This document shows, piece after piece, positions 40,950 to 51,296 of a DNA stretch of 53,901 bases (within the stretch, counting starts at the first letter, position 1; the number at the start of each line of letters is the position of its first letter). The stretch is taken from positions 1 to 53,901 of the forward strand of contig CAMHSJ010000012.1 of assembly GCA_946187935.1 (NCBI GenBank). The letters are read 5' to 3'. Under the pieces are notes generated by a model. That model did no database searches. It had not been told where the DNA came from and saw only the letters and a list, made by a program, of their open reading frames with translations. Made by a program: the position numbers and the translations under genes. The DNA comes from an uncultured Clostridia bacterium. Its GTDB lineage: Bacteria; Bacillota; Clostridia; Saccharofermentanales; Saccharofermentanaceae.

Positions 40950-41660
40950 ATGCCGCCACTTATAAGCTGCAATAACCTTACTATCGGATTTGAAGACCGT
41001 GTTTTATACAGGGATCTTTCTTTTGACATCAATTCAGGAGATTATCTGTTCGTCATAGGTGAGAACGGGGCAGGCAAGACGACTCTTATGAAGACGCTCC
41101 TGGGATTAAAGAAGCTCCTTGGAGGTGAGATCAAGGTCTCGAGCGGACTTAAGCTCTCTGATATCGGCTATCTTCCTCAGCAGACCGTTGTTCAGCGTGA
41201 TTTCCCCGCATCCGTATTTGAGATAGTGATATCAGGATTTGCGGGCAAGTCCGGCTTTAAGCCATTCTATTCAGCTGATCAGAAGAAGCTTGCGGTAGAA
41301 AATATGAATAAGCTCGGCATAGCTGATCTTAAGAACAAGTGCTACAGGGAACTGTCAGGAGGACAGCAGCAGAGAGTGCTTCTCGCGAGGACCCTTTGCG
41401 CGGCTTCGAAGGTTCTCCTTCTGGATGAGCCTGTTGCAGGGCTTGATCCTTACGTTACAGAAGAATTCTATGAACTTATCAGGAAACTCAACGAAGAGGG
41501 GATAACGATAATAATGATATCCCATGATATCCCTGCGGCAAAAAAATATGCTTCCCACGTTCTTCATATAACTGATGAACCGACGTTCATGACCAAGCGT
41601 CAGTACTTCAGCGAAGGCTACGGCGCTGGATTTGCGATTCTTAAGGATAACGGTAACTGA
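40950..41660 (+). CDS. Metal ABC transporter ATP-binding protein, ZnuC-like
   Basis: The 236 residues form an ABC ATPase: Walker A GENGAGKT at 37-44, LSGGQQQRVLLART signature, and LLLDEPVAGLD Walker B. It energises the permease encoded next. I start at ATG 40950, one base after the regulator's stop, using AGGAGG at 40932-40937; the in-frame extension from 40911 lies inside the regulator gene. Metal is inferred from the Zur-type neighbour, so Mn or Fe remain possible. Confidence 0.9.
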   Translation: MPPLISCNNLTIGFEDRVLYRDLSFDINSGDYLFVIGENGAGKTTLMKTLLGLKKLLGGEIKVSSGLKLSDIGYLPQQTVVQRDFPASVFEIVISGFAGKSGFKPFYSADQKKLAVENMNKLGIADLKNKCYRELSGGQQQRVLLARTLCAASKVLLLDEPVAGLDPYVTEEFYELIRKLNEEGITIIMISHDIPAAKKYASHVLHITDEPTFMTKRQYFSEGYGAGFAILKDNGN

Positions 41661-41661
41661 C

Positions 41662-42495
41662 ATGGCAACCTTGATCGAGTATCTATCCTATCCTTTTGTC
41701 AGGAACGCGCTTATAGTTGCGGTCCTTATCGCATTCTGCTCGTCACTCATGGGCGTAACTCTCGTTTTAAAGAGGATGTCTTACATTGGTGACGGCCTTT
41801 CACATGTTGCTTTCGGAGCGCTTGCTGTTGCTTCGGTGCTTAAGGTTACCAATAATATGCTGATAATACTTCCGGTAACGGTAGTATGCGCGGTAATACT
41901 GCTGAGCGCAGGTAAGAACAGGCTCATTAAAGGTGATGCCGCTATAGCGATGCTCTCTGTTGGAGCTCTGGCTTTCGGTTATCTTCTTCTCAATCTGTTC
42001 TCTGTGTCTTCAAACCTGGCAGGGGATGTGTGCAGCACTCTGTTCGGCTCTCAGTCTATCCTTACGCTCAACCCCACGGATGTATATATCAGCCTTGTTC
42101 TGTCCATAGTTGTCGTTATAGTGTTTATAGTCTTCTATAACAGGATCTTTGCCGTTACATTTGATGAGACCTTCGCCAAGGCTTCAGGTGTTAATGTCAG
42201 TTTCTATAACATCCTTATAGCAGTTATCATAGCTGTCATTATCGTTCTTGCCATGAACCTCGTAGGATCGCTCCTTATATCTGCTCTTGTTATTTTCCCG
42301 GCAATGGCATCTATGCGTGTGTTTAAGAGCTTTAAGGCAGTTACCATAGCTTCTTGTGTATTTTCTGTGTTCTGCGCACTTCTGGGCATAATGATTGCCA
42401 TTATCGCAGGCACACCTGTAGGCGCCACGATCGTTGCATGTGACGCTGTCCTGTTCCTTGTGTTCTGCGGGATAGGCGCTTTAAGACCTTCTTAA
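41662..42495 (+). CDS. Metal ABC transporter permease, ZnuB-like
   Basis: The 277-residue integral membrane protein has about eight helices and family features of the ABC-3 (ZnuB/MntB) group, including the MSYIGDGLSHVAFGALA segment that contacts the ATPase and DAAIAMLSVGALAFGYLL. It starts one base after the ATPase stop. No solute-binding protein gene is adjacent, though ZnuABC needs one; it may be elsewhere. Confidence 0.88.
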   Translation: MATLIEYLSYPFVRNALIVAVLIAFCSSLMGVTLVLKRMSYIGDGLSHVAFGALAVASVLKVTNNMLIILPVTVVCAVILLSAGKNRLIKGDAAIAMLSVGALAFGYLLLNLFSVSSNLAGDVCSTLFGSQSILTLNPTDVYISLVLSIVVVIVFIVFYNRIFAVTFDETFAKASGVNVSFYNILIAVIIAVIIVLAMNLVGSLLISALVIFPAMASMRVFKSFKAVTIASCVFSVFCALLGIMIAIIAGTPVGATIVACDAVLFLVFCGIGALRPS

Positions 42496-42704
42496 AGTTT
42501 CTTCACAGAAATAATGGTATGACAATGAAAACACAGCCATGTTATTCCTGTTTTGTTGCTAGATATGTAGCTTTTCGCAACATATCATGTAAAGATTGGC
42601 CCGTAGTGCTATTTTTGTTGCTGAAATAAGGATTTCGTCCCCAAAATAGGATCCTCTGTTTTCGGTGTGAATTCTCAGCAATTAAATGTAACCAACTGTC
42701 ATAG

Positions 42705-42729
42705 CCACAAGAAAAATGTGTGGATTTTT
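42705..42729 (+). terminator. Weak terminator of the metal transport operon
   Basis: CCACA pairs with TGTGG across AGAAAAATG and is followed by ATTTTT. The stem is short. The rest of 42496-42704 has no recognisable gene or element apart from scattered TTGTTGCT repeats. Confidence 0.5.
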
Positions 42730-42730
42730 C

Positions 42731-44158
42731 TTAAAGCATGTTCGAAGGTTTGCTCTCTTCTAATCTTCTCTTCTTTAATACCTGATGTCTGAAGATAATG
42801 AGGGCGATTATCACGATAAGAATAAGTCCTGATATGACGGCAAAGCTGATCAGAACGCCTCTTACAGTCGTAAGCTCCGTTCGTTTTTCCGGTGTTATCT
42901 CTACGACCGCGGATTTCTGCTCGATCCTGACTGTCAGGCATCCTACTATGTAGTTCTTGTCCTGATAACATTTGCATAGTGGGATATTAATGGTCTGGCT
43001 GTCTGCAGATGTGTCGATGATCACTTTGGACAGGTCGATCTTATTGGTGCTTCCGAGCTGGGCTCTGACAGATGTTGTCGTTACATAGTTAGACATCGAG
43101 ATATTCTGATCCCTGATATAAAGGGTAGTAGTGGCAAGAAGTGCTTCGATCTGGCCTCTTGCTTCATCAACCAAAGGCAGGAATTCGTCCTCAGAGATCT
43201 GAACTGTCGTGTAATTTGAGTATCCGTATTCGAAAAGATGGATAAGGTCAGCATATCTTATTGATGAATCCTCAGCATTGAAGACAACGCCTATAAGAGT
43301 CCTTCCGTCTTTTCTGGCAGCGGCGCAGAGAGTGTATCCGGCTGTGTCCGTAAAGCCTGTCTTGCCGCCGATATAGTAGTCGTAACCATATTCAGTGGTG
43401 GATATGAACCTGTTGGCATTGGTAAGTTCTCTTGTATCGCTGTATTTATTGGTTGCAGCGATCGTATAAGAATATGTCCTTGCTATCTCAGAGTAATTGG
43501 TGTTGGTAACAGCTTCGTTTAATATGAGCGCCATGTCATAGGCTGTTGTTACATTATCAGGGGTGGAAAGACCGAAAGCTGACGAGAAATGCGTATTAAG
43601 GCAGCCGATGTCATCTGCCTTTTCGTTCATGATGGTGCAGAATGCCTGCTCGGTGCCGCCCATGTACATTCCTAGGGCAAGTGAGGCATCGTTTGCTGAC
43701 TTGAGGACAGCTGCATAGACCAGGTCCTTGACCGTTATCTCTTCGCCTTCCTGAAGACCGAGCTTGACGTAGTCGTCAGTTATGTTCGCAAAGCCCTCGG
43801 CCATGGCAGGAGTAATGGTAACGACTTCGGTCATGTCAAGACGCTCCAAAGCAAGGAGCACTGTCATTACCTTGGTCATTGAGGCAGGTTCTTTCTGGAC
43901 GTTGTAATCAACGCCTCTTAAGATGGAACCGGAATCTGCATCGTAGAGGATATAAGTCGCTGCAGATACATCGGGAGCGCCTTCAGCGGGCTCGCTGAGA
44001 AGATCCGTCAGCTGTTCGTTCTGGGAGATAAGGTTATCTTCCGCATCGTCAAATTCTTCGTTTATCGCAAGTGCCGCATGAGGGATGTTTACGGCAATAA
44101 GTATTATGGCAAGCAGGGCCGACACAAGGCCTTTGACAATATTATTCAATCTAAACAT
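42731..44158 (-). CDS. D-alanyl-D-alanine carboxypeptidase (PBP5 family)
   Basis: This peptidoglycan enzyme trims the terminal D-Ala of the stem peptide. The 475 residues have a signal peptide (about 1-31, ending PHAALA), and the three penicillin-binding motifs: SMTK at 93-96, SAN at 154-156 and KTG at 266-268. A C-terminal helix (near 440-465) and short basic tail would anchor it. Signal-peptide cleavage then leaves a single-pass or tail anchor. GGAG lies 5 bases before ATG. It is divergent from miaB. Confidence 0.93.
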   Translation of the reverse strand: MFRLNNIVKGLVSALLAIILIAVNIPHAALAINEEFDDAEDNLISQNEQLTDLLSEPAEGAPDVSAATYILYDADSGSILRGVDYNVQKEPASMTKVMTVLLALERLDMTEVVTITPAMAEGFANITDDYVKLGLQEGEEITVKDLVYAAVLKSANDASLALGMYMGGTEQAFCTIMNEKADDIGCLNTHFSSAFGLSTPDNVTTAYDMALILNEAVTNTNYSEIARTYSYTIAATNKYSDTRELTNANRFISTTEYGYDYYIGGKTGFTDTAGYTLCAAARKDGRTLIGVVFNAEDSSIRYADLIHLFEYGYSNYTTVQISEDEFLPLVDEARGQIEALLATTTLYIRDQNISMSNYVTTTSVRAQLGSTNKIDLSKVIIDTSADSQTINIPLCKCYQDKNYIVGCLTVRIEQKSAVVEITPEKRTELTTVRGVLISFAVISGLILIVIIALIIFRHQVLKKRRLEESKPSNML

Positions 44159-44185
44159 ATTAACTCCATTTTAAACATAGACTAT

Positions 44186-44214
44186 ATTTTAAAATATTAT
44201 GTAGAAAAATACAA
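44186..44214 (-). promoter_or_regulatory. Promoter of the carboxypeptidase gene
   Basis: On the minus strand TTGTAT (44214-44209), 17-base spacer, TAAAAT (44191-44186), placing the start about 25 bases before the ATG. Confidence 0.65.
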
Positions 44215-44232
44215 AGTCTTAGATTTTTCTTG

Positions 44233-44238
44233 TATAAT
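44233..44238 (+). promoter_or_regulatory. -10 of the miaB-mutS-mutL-miaA operon
   Basis: TATAAT with TG immediately before it, 25 bases before ATG 44264. No clear -35; the region is shared with the divergent promoter. Confidence 0.55.
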
Positions 44239-44263
44239 TAGCAGGTTAAGAAATGAGGAAACC

Positions 44264-45733
44264 ATGACTATCGTAAGAGTAGACAGCCTTGATAACAAAG
44301 AGTTCGTATCTGCTACAGAGGAACTCCGGGAATACTTTTCTTCGCTTTCGGCATCCAAGGGCCGCAAGCTGACTTATAACGTATTGACTTACGGATGTCA
44401 GCTTAATGAGTCTGACAGTGAGAAATTAGAGGGCATGCTCTCAAGTTTCGGTCTTGTCAGGACAGAAGGCAAAGATGAACTGACCATGGCAGACGTTATA
44501 TTGATGAACACATGCTCAGTCAGGGAGAATGCAGACAAGCATCTGTTCGGCAATCTCGGAGTCTTTAAGAGCGGCGCTTATGAAGACAGAGACAGGATAG
44601 TTATCATCTGCGGCTGCATGATGAAGGTTCCTGAGAATGTTGAGAAGATCAGGAAGAGCTATCCGTATGTAGACCTTGTCTTCGATCCCCAGCAGATCCA
44701 CAGGTTTCCTATACTCTTAAGGGATTCTATAAGATCCAAGAAACAGCTTATTAACATTAGTTCAATAGACTATATAGCAGAAGATGATTATTTCTCTATC
44801 GCAAGGCTTCGAAAGTTCAGGGCACTTGTGCCAATCATGTACGGATGCAATAACTTCTGTACTTACTGCATCGTTCCTTATGCAAGGGGAAGAGAACGCT
44901 CGAGGGATTTTGAGAGTATAGTTACTGAGCTTGAAAGCCTTAAAGAACAGGGATATAACGAAGTCATGCTGCTTGGCCAGAACGTTAATTCATACGGTAA
45001 GAATAATCCTGAAGGCAAGAGTTTCCCTGATGTCTTAAGGGCAGCTTCTGATATCGGCTTTAACCGTATAAGGTTCATGTCTTCACATCCCAAGGACTTG
45101 TCTGATGATGTCATTGAACTTATGGCAACAAGGAGCAATATCGAGAAGCACCTGCATCTAGCTATGCAGTCAGGTTCTGACCGCATCTTAAAGCTCATGA
45201 ACCGTCCCTATACGATAAAGCAGTTCCTTGATATTTGTGACAGTTTCAGGGAAAGAGTTCCCGGTGGTTCACTTACGACTGACATAATCGTCGGATTTCC
45301 GGGAGAAACAGAAGAAGATTTTGAACTGACTCTTGAGGCTGTCAGAAAAGCAAGATTTGATGCAGCCTTCACATTCCAGTATTCAAAAAGGCCAGGTACA
45401 AAGGCAGCTGAGTTTGAAGACCAGGTTCCAAAAGAGATCGTTAGTGAAAGGTTTTCCAGGCTTCTTGATCTTCAGAACGATCTTGCGTTTAGATCCAATG
45501 AGGATAAGGTCGGCTCATCTTATGAAATACTTATAGAAGGTATCAGCAAGGCAGGCTCAGGAACTTACACGGGCAGGACAATGTCTAATCACCTGGTAAA
45601 CTTTACCATTCCTGAAGAAATAATGCCTTCTGGTTGTGATACCGATCTTGAAGGCAGGCTCGGAATAGTCAGGATAGACAGGGCAAGGCCTTATTCCATA
45701 GACGGCGTACTTGAGAGGTTTACTGATGTCTGA
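44264..45733 (+). CDS. miaB: tRNA-2-methylthio-N6-dimethylallyladenosine synthase MiaB
   Basis: MiaB adds a methylthio group to i6A37 in tRNA. The 489 residues have the MTTase N-terminal domain with three Cys (TYGCQLNES, NTCSVREN, ICGCMM), the radical-SAM cluster motif CNNFCTYC, and a C-terminal TRAM domain. Its substrate is made by MiaA, encoded three genes later. I start at ATG 44264, with GAGG 5 bases upstream; a long in-frame extension overlaps the divergent promoter. Confidence 0.97.
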   Translation: MTIVRVDSLDNKEFVSATEELREYFSSLSASKGRKLTYNVLTYGCQLNESDSEKLEGMLSSFGLVRTEGKDELTMADVILMNTCSVRENADKHLFGNLGVFKSGAYEDRDRIVIICGCMMKVPENVEKIRKSYPYVDLVFDPQQIHRFPILLRDSIRSKKQLINISSIDYIAEDDYFSIARLRKFRALVPIMYGCNNFCTYCIVPYARGRERSRDFESIVTELESLKEQGYNEVMLLGQNVNSYGKNNPEGKSFPDVLRAASDIGFNRIRFMSSHPKDLSDDVIELMATRSNIEKHLHLAMQSGSDRILKLMNRPYTIKQFLDICDSFRERVPGGSLTTDIIVGFPGETEEDFELTLEAVRKARFDAAFTFQYSKRPGTKAAEFEDQVPKEIVSERFSRLLDLQNDLAFRSNEDKVGSSYEILIEGISKAGSGTYTGRTMSNHLVNFTIPEEIMPSGCDTDLEGRLGIVRIDRARPYSIDGVLERFTDV

Positions 45734-48419
45734 AGAATTCCCGATGAGCCTCAAAGATATCAGAAGAGAAGACCTTTCTCCGATGATGCAGCAGTATGCC
45801 GAGCTTAAGGAGAGCCTTGGCAGTACCTTTCTTTTTTACAGACTCGGAGACTTCTATGAGATGTTCTTTGACGATGCAGTCAAGGGATCTAAGATATTAG
45901 AGCTTGCCCTGACCAAGCGTGACTGTGGCAACGGGATGAGAGCACCGATGTGCGGAGTGCCTTTCCATGCATATCAGTCTTATGCGAATAAGCTCGTCTC
46001 ATCTGGCTACAAAGTTGCCATCTGTGAGCAGCTCGAAGATCCTGCTCTTACAAAAGGCCTGGTAAAGCGCGGCCTTGTCAAGATAATGACACCCGGTACG
46101 CTTACGGACAGGAACAGCCTGGATGACAAGGCTAATAACTATCTCATGAGCATCATGTGCGTAGGATCCCAGTTCGGCGTTGCCATAGCGGATATCTCAA
46201 CAGGTGATTTCGATGCTACGCAGCTTACATCAACTGATAACGGAGAGCACCTTATAAACCTTGTTGCAAAGTATTCTCCTTCGGAGATCATCTATAATCA
46301 GAGCTTTGATAAGACTGCTGAATTTAAGACCATCGAGAGCGCAACTTCGATCGCCTTAACGTTAAGGGGAGACCGGGATTTTTCATCCTCTTCTGACATG
46401 AGCTTAAGACTCGTTTATGATGATATGACCTTTAAGGATCCGACTCTTCTTAAAGACGCGTGCGGCGCTCTTCTTGTATATGCCAAGGAGACACAGATAG
46501 AAGATGTGGCTCACCTTAACAAAGTCAGATGCTTTACTGTTTCTGATTCTATGGAGCTCGACCACGCGACGAGGACAAACCTGGAGCTGACATCTACATT
46601 AAGGAGCGGCAGCAGAAAGGGCTCGCTTATCTGGGCGATAGACAAGACCAAGACTGCCATGGGAGGAAGACTTCTTAGGAAATGGATAGAGGAACCTCTT
46701 ATCTCGGTAAGGCTCATCAATAAAAGGCTCGATGCTGTAGAAGAAGCTTATGACAAATTCATCGCAAGGCAGGAGATCATTGAAGGTCTTACAGGCCTTA
46801 ACGATATCGAGCGTCTGGCAGGCAAGGTCTCACTTGGAAGCTGCAATGCCAGGGATATGCTTGCTCTTAGAAACTCCCTTGCCAAGATACCTTTTATCAA
46901 GAAAAGCGTTTCAGGCTTTGGTAAGGGTGTGTTTAAAGAGATAAACTTAATGCTCGATCCTCTTGCGGATATCTTTGAGCTTCTTGACCGATCCATCAAC
47001 GAAGAAGCTCCTGTAACCGTTAAAGACGGCGACATTATCAAGAGAGGCTACAATGCCGAGTGTGATGAACTCTATGAGATCGCGACTAATGCCAAGTCCT
47101 ATATCCTTCAGATGGAAGCAAAAGAACGTGAGAGGACAGGCATCAAGACTCTTAAGATCTCGTATAACAAGGTCTTCGGATATTACATAGACGTACCCAG
47201 GAGTCAGTCTGACAAGGTGCCTGAAGAGTATATCCGTAAGCAGACCCTGATAAATAACGAAAGATACATAACCCCTGAGATCAAAGAACTCGAGAATAAG
47301 ATAGTATCAGCTTCTTCAAGAAGAGTTGCTCTTGAATATGAGCTTTTTACCCAAATCAGAGATCAGGTCTTTGCAGCATCTGACAGGCTGTTTAATACCG
47401 CAAGAGCAGCGGCACTTGCAGATGTCATCACATCTTTGGCAGAACTTGCTTCTGTTGAGAACTATGTAAGACCTGTTGTTGATGATTCTGAAGTAATAGA
47501 GATCAAGGACGGAAGACATCCTGTCATTGAGAAGATGCTGCAGTCTTCAGGCGAAGTCTTTGTCCCTAATGATGTCGCCATCAACGAAGAAAGAAGACTT
47601 ATGGTGCTTACCGGTCCCAACATGGCCGGTAAATCCACATATATGAGACAGGTTGCCCTTATAGTCCTCCTCGCACAGATAGGCTCTTTCGTTCCAGCTT
47701 CAGAAGCAAGGATCGGTCTTGTTGACCACATCTTTACGAGGATAGGTGCTTCTGACGATATCTCATCAGGGCAGTCAACCTTTATGGTGGAGATGAGGGA
47801 AGTCTCATACATCCTTAAGAATGCAACCCGCAAGAGCCTGCTTCTCTTGGACGAGGTTGGGCGCGGAACATCAACATACGACGGCCTTTCCATTGCATGG
47901 GCTGTTATAGAATACATAATCGATCCTAATATCCTTTACTCCAGGACTATCTTTGCTACGCATTACCATGAGCTCAATCAGCTCACAAGGCTATGCCGCG
48001 GCATATTCAATAACCATGTCGAGGTCAAGGAAACAGAAGACGGCGTCATCTTCCTTCACAAGATAGGCGAGGGCGGAACTTCTGATTCCTACGGTATCGA
48101 AGTTGCAAGGCTTGCGGGCATCCCTGAAGACGTTTTGACAAGATCGGGATCTATCCTTAAAGAACTTGAGAGGATAGGCAAGTTCAAGGTCAAGGGCAAC
48201 AGGGAGAGCTTCGATGAGACCAGCACTGAGCTTTCATCTGACATAATGCCCGGGCAGGAATCATTCTTTAATCCCGACAATGTGGTCTATAGAAGGGAAG
48301 ATAAGCTCAGGACTGCCATCAAGGATATAGATGTGACCAGGCTTACTCCCATTGAGGCAATGAACATTCTTTATGAACTAAACCGTATGGTAACAGAGGA
48401 AAACGATGGGCAGGATTAA
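45726..48419 (+). CDS. mutS: DNA mismatch repair protein MutS
   Basis: MutS detects mismatches. The 897 residues show the mismatch-binding domain (MMQQYAELKES...FYRLGDFYEMF with the mismatch-probing Phe), the connector/core domains, and the ATPase with GPNMAGKST Walker A and LLLDEVGRGTSTYDG. ATG 45726 overlaps the miaB stop by 8 bases and is preceded by GAGAGG at 45713-45718. Confidence 0.97.
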   Translation: MSEEFPMSLKDIRREDLSPMMQQYAELKESLGSTFLFYRLGDFYEMFFDDAVKGSKILELALTKRDCGNGMRAPMCGVPFHAYQSYANKLVSSGYKVAICEQLEDPALTKGLVKRGLVKIMTPGTLTDRNSLDDKANNYLMSIMCVGSQFGVAIADISTGDFDATQLTSTDNGEHLINLVAKYSPSEIIYNQSFDKTAEFKTIESATSIALTLRGDRDFSSSSDMSLRLVYDDMTFKDPTLLKDACGALLVYAKETQIEDVAHLNKVRCFTVSDSMELDHATRTNLELTSTLRSGSRKGSLIWAIDKTKTAMGGRLLRKWIEEPLISVRLINKRLDAVEEAYDKFIARQEIIEGLTGLNDIERLAGKVSLGSCNARDMLALRNSLAKIPFIKKSVSGFGKGVFKEINLMLDPLADIFELLDRSINEEAPVTVKDGDIIKRGYNAECDELYEIATNAKSYILQMEAKERERTGIKTLKISYNKVFGYYIDVPRSQSDKVPEEYIRKQTLINNERYITPEIKELENKIVSASSRRVALEYELFTQIRDQVFAASDRLFNTARAAALADVITSLAELASVENYVRPVVDDSEVIEIKDGRHPVIEKMLQSSGEVFVPNDVAINEERRLMVLTGPNMAGKSTYMRQVALIVLLAQIGSFVPASEARIGLVDHIFTRIGASDDISSGQSTFMVEMREVSYILKNATRKSLLLLDEVGRGTSTYDGLSIAWAVIEYIIDPNILYSRTIFATHYHELNQLTRLCRGIFNNHVEVKETEDGVIFLHKIGEGGTSDSYGIEVARLAGIPEDVLTRSGSILKELERIGKFKVKGNRESFDETSTELSSDIMPGQESFFNPDNVVYRREDKLRTAIKDIDVTRLTPIEAMNILYELNRMVTEENDGQD

Positions 48420-50277
48420 TGTCTTGGATGTCAAGACGGCCAATCAGATAAAGGCCGGAGAAGTTATAGAGAGACCGCAGTCTGTCGTAAAGGAGCTTTT
48501 CGATAATGCGGTCGATGCAGGCGCTTCGCACATCAAGATCGAGTTTGCCGGCGGCGGTATCTCTCTTATAAGGGTTACTGACGATGGCTGCGGAATGGAC
48601 GAGGAAGATGCCAAGAAATCTTTTCTCATTCATGCAACGAGCAAGATAAGGAGCATAGAAGATCTTTTTGATCTTTCTACTAACGGATTCAGAGGAGAAG
48701 CCCTGGCTTCAATAGCAGCGTGCAGCGATGTTACGCTCATATCGTCCCAGGAAGGCGAAGAGGGCGTTAAGATCGAGTATGAGGACGGTGATCTTAAGTC
48801 CTGCTCCAAGACAGTGTCTCCGAGGGGCACTGTTGTTGAGGTCAGGAGCCTGTTTAAGAACTTCCCCGCAAGATATAAGTTCCTTAAGAAGGATTCCACG
48901 GAAGGCATGTACATTACAGGTATGATCGAGAAACTTGCCGTGGTAAATCCTGAAATATCCATAAAGCTCATTAAAGACGGACAGCTTCTGTTTACCACCC
49001 CGGGATCAGGTTCTATGCTCGATGCAGTATATGCAGTCTATGGCAAAGAAACGGCTAAGGCATTGGTCGAAGTCGATCTTGAGATGGAAGGCTCAAGGAT
49101 AAAAGGGTATTCCGGCAAGACCGATTTTGTCAGGGGAAACCGCGGTCTTCAGTGCGTATATGTCAACAATAGGCTTATCCACAGCAAGACTGTCACGGCT
49201 GCCATTGATGAGGCATACAAGAATGCTGTCATGAAGAACAAGTATCCTGTTTGCTTCCTCTGTATCTATCCCAAGAACGGAAGCGTGGATGTTAATGTCC
49301 ATCCGCAGAAGTCAGAGGTCAAGTTTGCAAATGACAGCGATATATTCCGTCTCGTGTTTCACGCTATCAGGAATTCTGTATTTGCACAAGGCAGTGCGGG
49401 CACAGGTTTCTTTGGAAATGAAGAACCCATAGATGATGCTGAACACGGCACTCAGCTCAAGATGGATCTTGTATCAGCTCCTGTTTATAAGAAAGAGACT
49501 CCGGAAAGCAATAAATCCCACACTTTGGCAAGGCCTGCCGTTCAGGGTAATCCCAAGGAAGCAGGTGATCTTCTCAAGATCTTATCGGGCTTTAAGCCTG
49601 ATCTTGATTCGGTAACTGAAGATAAAGCTTCAGATGCTCCTGTCTATGTGACTGAACCTGTAATAGCTGATCCTGACAAGGAAACAGATGATATAACACT
49701 CCTCTCGTCAGGTGATTTCATAGGCATCCTCTTTACGACTTATATAATCATGCAGAATGAAGATAACGTATTCTTCGTAGATCAGCATGCTGCTCATGAG
49801 AGGGTTATGTATGAGCGTTTCATGGCTAAGAAGAAAGGCGACGTGGTGACTGATACAGAACAGCTCCTTGTGCCTCAGGTGATAAAGCTCAGCAGTTCGG
49901 ACTATGCTTTTATCTCATCTGAACTTAATGGCTTTGCTTCAAACGGATTTGAGATCGAGCTCTTAGGAGACAATGAGATCGCTCTTCGGGCCATTCCATT
50001 GGGCTCAAAGAATCCTCCTGCGCAGATGTTCTCTGAGATAATGGCAGATCTAAAGGCTGATACAGGCGCTAAGTCCGATATCTGGTATTCGCTTATCCAG
50101 ACTACGGCCTGCAAGGCTGCGGTGCGTGCGGGTGATGTCATTACCAAAGAGCAGGCACTCGCAATAATCAACCAGCTCTCAGGACTGGAAGATCCATATC
50201 ACTGTGCTCACGGCAGACCGACTTTCTTTAAGATAAACAAGAAGGACTTTGAGAAGAACTTCAAGCGTATCGTTTAA
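48406..50277 (+). CDS. mutL: DNA mismatch repair protein MutL
   Basis: MutL couples MutS to strand incision. The 623 residues have the GHKL ATPase (KAGEVIERPQSVVKELFDNAVDAG with the catalytic Glu and Asn; DDGCGM; GFRGEALAS) and the C-terminal dimer domain with QHAAHERV and the AHGRPT motif, which belongs to the endonuclease site. The motif QHAAHERV rather than DQHAxxE is conserved. ATG 48406 overlaps the mutS stop by 14 bases. Confidence 0.96.
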   Translation: MGRINVLDVKTANQIKAGEVIERPQSVVKELFDNAVDAGASHIKIEFAGGGISLIRVTDDGCGMDEEDAKKSFLIHATSKIRSIEDLFDLSTNGFRGEALASIAACSDVTLISSQEGEEGVKIEYEDGDLKSCSKTVSPRGTVVEVRSLFKNFPARYKFLKKDSTEGMYITGMIEKLAVVNPEISIKLIKDGQLLFTTPGSGSMLDAVYAVYGKETAKALVEVDLEMEGSRIKGYSGKTDFVRGNRGLQCVYVNNRLIHSKTVTAAIDEAYKNAVMKNKYPVCFLCIYPKNGSVDVNVHPQKSEVKFANDSDIFRLVFHAIRNSVFAQGSAGTGFFGNEEPIDDAEHGTQLKMDLVSAPVYKKETPESNKSHTLARPAVQGNPKEAGDLLKILSGFKPDLDSVTEDKASDAPVYVTEPVIADPDKETDDITLLSSGDFIGILFTTYIIMQNEDNVFFVDQHAAHERVMYERFMAKKKGDVVTDTEQLLVPQVIKLSSSDYAFISSELNGFASNGFEIELLGDNEIALRAIPLGSKNPPAQMFSEIMADLKADTGAKSDIWYSLIQTTACKAAVRAGDVITKEQALAIINQLSGLEDPYHCAHGRPTFFKINKKDFEKNFKRIV

Positions 50278-50278
50278 T

Positions 50279-51229
50279 ATGGAAGACATAAGAAAGAGTA
50301 TCCCTTATTCATATATACCCATTATCACAGGGCCTACTGCAAGTGGAAAATCTTCTCTTGCCATGGAGATCGCAAGGCTGACAAATGGCGCCATCGTTTC
50401 CTGTGACTCCATGCAGATCTATAAGGGAATGGATATCGGCACAGCCAAGGATTCGCCCGAAGAACTTGCTGAGATAAGGCACTACATGACCGATATCGCT
50501 TTGCCGGGAACAAGGTTTTCCGTTGCTGAATATACCGGTAACTGTTATAAGGTCATAGCTTCTCTTCTCGAAAAGGGCATCCTTCCGGTTGTCTGCGGAG
50601 GAACAGGTCAATATGTGTCAGCTCTTTTCTATGGTATTGAATATGGTGAGGACAGTGATGATGTAAGGCAGGCGGTCGATACTCTGACAGCTGAATATGA
50701 AGCTTGCGGAATAGATGCCATGTATGAACGCCTTAAGGCTATCGATCCTGATGCGGCAGAGAAGATCCATCCTAACAACACAAGAAGAGTTATAAGGGCA
50801 CTTGCTGTATCAGAGAACTCGGGAAGAAACTTCACTGATAAGAACGGCGAGTCTATGTCATCAGGACCAAGATATCCGTTTAAGATCTTTATGATCGATC
50901 ATGACAGGAGCATTCTTTACGACAGGATCAACAAAAGAGTTGATGTCATGCTCGAAATGGGTCTCGAAGAAGAGGTCAGGGCATTGTATGGCAGAGAAGA
51001 TATAGATAAGGGTTCAACTTGCTTTCAGGCTATAGGTTATAAAGAATTCAAGGATTATTTCGAAGATAAGATCGATCTTGATAAAGTATCGTATGAGATC
51101 AAGCTCAGATCGAGACACTATGCCAAAAGACAGCTTACATGGTTCAGGCAGATGGGAGATGACGTTAACTATCTTCCTCCTGTTTCATCTGAAGAGAATG
51201 CAGAGTCTGTAATTGGTCTTATAAGCTAA
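50279..51229 (+). CDS. miaA: tRNA dimethylallyltransferase MiaA
   Basis: MiaA isopentenylates A37 of tRNAs reading UNN codons, the substrate for MiaB. The 316 residues contain P-loop GPTASGKS near 18-25, SCDSMQIYKGMDIGTAK, and the GGTGQY motif. ATG 50279 is one base after the mutL stop, so coupled. The usual clostridial next gene, hfq, is missing. Confidence 0.96.
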   Translation: MEDIRKSIPYSYIPIITGPTASGKSSLAMEIARLTNGAIVSCDSMQIYKGMDIGTAKDSPEELAEIRHYMTDIALPGTRFSVAEYTGNCYKVIASLLEKGILPVVCGGTGQYVSALFYGIEYGEDSDDVRQAVDTLTAEYEACGIDAMYERLKAIDPDAAEKIHPNNTRRVIRALAVSENSGRNFTDKNGESMSSGPRYPFKIFMIDHDRSILYDRINKRVDVMLEMGLEEEVRALYGREDIDKGSTCFQAIGYKEFKDYFEDKIDLDKVSYEIKLRSRHYAKRQLTWFRQMGDDVNYLPPVSSEENAESVIGLIS

Positions 51230-51296
51230 TTCACAGAAATAGTGAAACTTTTTAAAAATAAATATATTGATCTGTAATCAATAAGTCAAATATTAT

